Translations under genes and position numbers: made by a program
DNA from: Gemmatimonadota bacterium
Lineage (GTDB): Bacteria; Gemmatimonadota; Gemmatimonadetes; Gemmatimonadales; Gemmatimonadaceae
Reading direction: 5' to 3'
Length of the DNA stretch: 8,102 nucleotides
Assembly (NCBI GenBank): GCA_003222065.1
Contig: QHUV01000286.1
Coordinates: 1 to 8,102, forward strand
Part shown: positions 7,285-8,102 of the stretch, piece by piece
How the letters are laid out: every line of letters starts with the position of its first letter
Position numbering within the stretch: the stretch's first letter is position 1
Notes under the pieces: model-generated
Seen by the model: only the letters and a program-made list of their open reading frames with translations
The model's database searches: none
Told to the model about the DNA's origin: nothing

Positions 7285-7590
7285 TCAGGACCCGGCCGGT
7301 CTCCGCTTGCTCGCCGTGACGGCTTCGGAGGGGGCGTGGCGCGGTTGCTCGGCGACGCGGCGCATGGCGTCGAACACGAGAACCGAGAGCTGGGCGCGGA
7401 CTTGATCAGTGTCGAGATCGGCCGTCTCGACGGCCCAACCGAGACCGGTCGTCGTGTAGCGTGGGCGAGTCTGATTCATCACCAGCGCAACCACGTCATC
7501 GGCGCATTGCTCACAGGCGCAAAACTCGGCGTGCGTCTGCCCGAGCTTGGCGTGCACCTCACGAACCGCGCGTTCGAGCGGACTTCTCAT
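7285..7590 (-). CDS. comFB: ComFB-family late competence protein, zinc-binding type (101 aa)
   Basis: Small cytosolic protein resembling the ComFB family, named after a gene in the Bacillus comF competence operon whose biochemical role is not established. The evidence is the compact block EFCACEQCADDVVALVMNQTRPRYTT (22-47): cysteines 24, 26 and 29 in a C-x-C-x2-C cluster, directly followed by the family's D-x2-AL-x2-N...P-x-Y helix. The N-terminal helix (LERAVREVHAKLG) and a C-terminal amphipathic helix with an Arg/Lys-rich tail fit a ~100-residue family member. The ATG overlaps the miaB TGA (ATGA, 7590-7587) and no good SD is seen, so translation is probably coupled to miaB. It lies 43 bases before comEC, which supports a competence link. 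The family call rests on one motif block and context; another small zinc protein is possible. Confidence 0.75.
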   Translation of the reverse strand: MRSPLERAVREVHAKLGQTHAEFCACEQCADDVVALVMNQTRPRYTTTGLGWAVETADLDTDQVRAQLSVLVFDAMRRVAEQPRHAPSEAVTASKRRPAGS

Positions 7591-8102
7591 CCGGCCAGAG
7601 GCAGCGGCTGTCGCTCGCGGACGATCGTGCCCGTGAAGGTCGAGCCCGTCGTACCGGTCAACTCGACGTTGTAGTATCGACCGATCATCGCGTCGTCACC
7701 GGGGAGCAGCACGGTCTTGAAATCGCGCGTGCGTGCCTGCACTAAGTCACCGCGACGCGCGCCCTTTTCGACGAGCACCTCGTACCGCTGCCCCAACGAC
7801 TTAAGATTTCGGGCGCGCGACATGCCTCGAACGGTCTCGATGAGGCGAGCCATGCGGTCGGCCGCGACGTCCTCCGGCACGGTCAGCTCGGGCGGCAGCT
7901 TCGTTGCCGGTGTACCGTCGCGCAACGAGAAGATGAACGTGAACGCATCCGCGAATCCGACTTCGCGAACGGCGCTGAGCGTCTCCCCAAAATCTTCTTC
8001 GGTCTCGCCCGGAAACCCGACGATGACGTCCGTAGTCAGTGAGAGGTTTGGTACGGCTTCGCGGAGGCGCGCCACGGAATCGAGGTATTGTTCGCGCGTA
8101 TA
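7587..8102 (-). CDS. miaB: tRNA-2-methylthio-N6-dimethylallyladenosine synthase, C-terminal 171 residues (5' end outside window)
   Basis: Radical-SAM methylthiotransferase that adds a methylthio group to i6A37 of tRNAs reading UNN codons. The frame is open at the right edge (YTREQYLDSVARLREAVPNL) and continues with LTTDVIVGFPGETEEDF, the conserved end of the radical-SAM barrel, then FTFIFSLRDGTPATKLP. The last ~65 residues are a TRAM RNA-binding domain (about GQRYEVLVEKGARRGDLVQARTRDFKTVLL to TGTIVRE). The iron-sulfur cluster cysteines of both domains lie upstream of the window. RimO and MtaB are relatives, but YTRE, the GFPGET context and the TRAM sequence ARTRDFKTVLLPG fit MiaB best. Its stop overlaps the next start by ATGA, making it the visible head of a co-transcribed group that includes comFB and comEC. 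Confidence 0.87.
   Translation of the reverse strand, partial: YTREQYLDSVARLREAVPNLSLTTDVIVGFPGETEEDFGETLSAVREVGFADAFTFIFSLRDGTPATKLPPELTVPEDVAADRMARLIETVRGMSRARNLKSLGQRYEVLVEKGARRGDLVQARTRDFKTVLLPGDDAMIGRYYNVELTGTTGSTFTGTIVRERQPLPLAG

Overview
The window looks like an ordinary core-genome stretch of a GC-rich diderm bacterium. Every convincing gene lies on the minus strand, so transcription runs from high to low coordinates. A secreted beta-barrel-like protein with a signal peptide points to an outer membrane. The overall protein style suggests Gemmatimonadota, but this is an impression from the sequence and was not tested. No tRNA, rRNA, CRISPR array, transposase or phage gene was seen. The many plus-strand ORFs are mirror images of GC-rich codon use. 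No intergenic gap exceeds about 125 bases.

In transcription order, the first block is tightly packed. It holds the 3' end of miaB (tRNA methylthiotransferase, TRAM domain; 8102-7587), a ComFB-family small zinc-type protein whose ATG overlaps the miaB stop (7590-7285), and comEC (DNA-uptake channel, GTG start; 7241-5031). A strong hairpin in the comFB-comEC gap buries the comEC Shine-Dalgarno, so comEC translation may depend on ribosomes finishing comFB. Next comes a reading frame overlapping the comEC end that joins an HExxH peptidase-like domain to class I fructose-1,6-bisphosphatase (5061-3727). It is followed by the catalytic subunit of methylmalonyl-CoA mutase, without its B12 domain (3657-2062), and by a secreted, probably outer-membrane beta-barrel protein with a GTG start and excellent SD (1954-1289). 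A perfect 15-bp hairpin (1237-1271) closes this block.

The second block is fmdB (zinc ribbon) followed by argS, which runs off the left edge. The metabolic genes suggest propionate/branched-chain carbon entering via succinyl-CoA and gluconeogenesis. The comFB/comEC pair suggests natural transformation.

The main oddity is two abnormal gene junctions. The argS frame has no usable start codon: its conserved N-terminus emerges, out of frame, from the tail of fmdB. The FBPase has lost its own start and is fused in frame to a truncated HExxH domain. Each looks as if the end of one gene, the spacer and the beginning of the next had been removed. This could be real (fusion, recoding) or a collapsed/erroneous assembly. 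It is the point most worth checking.
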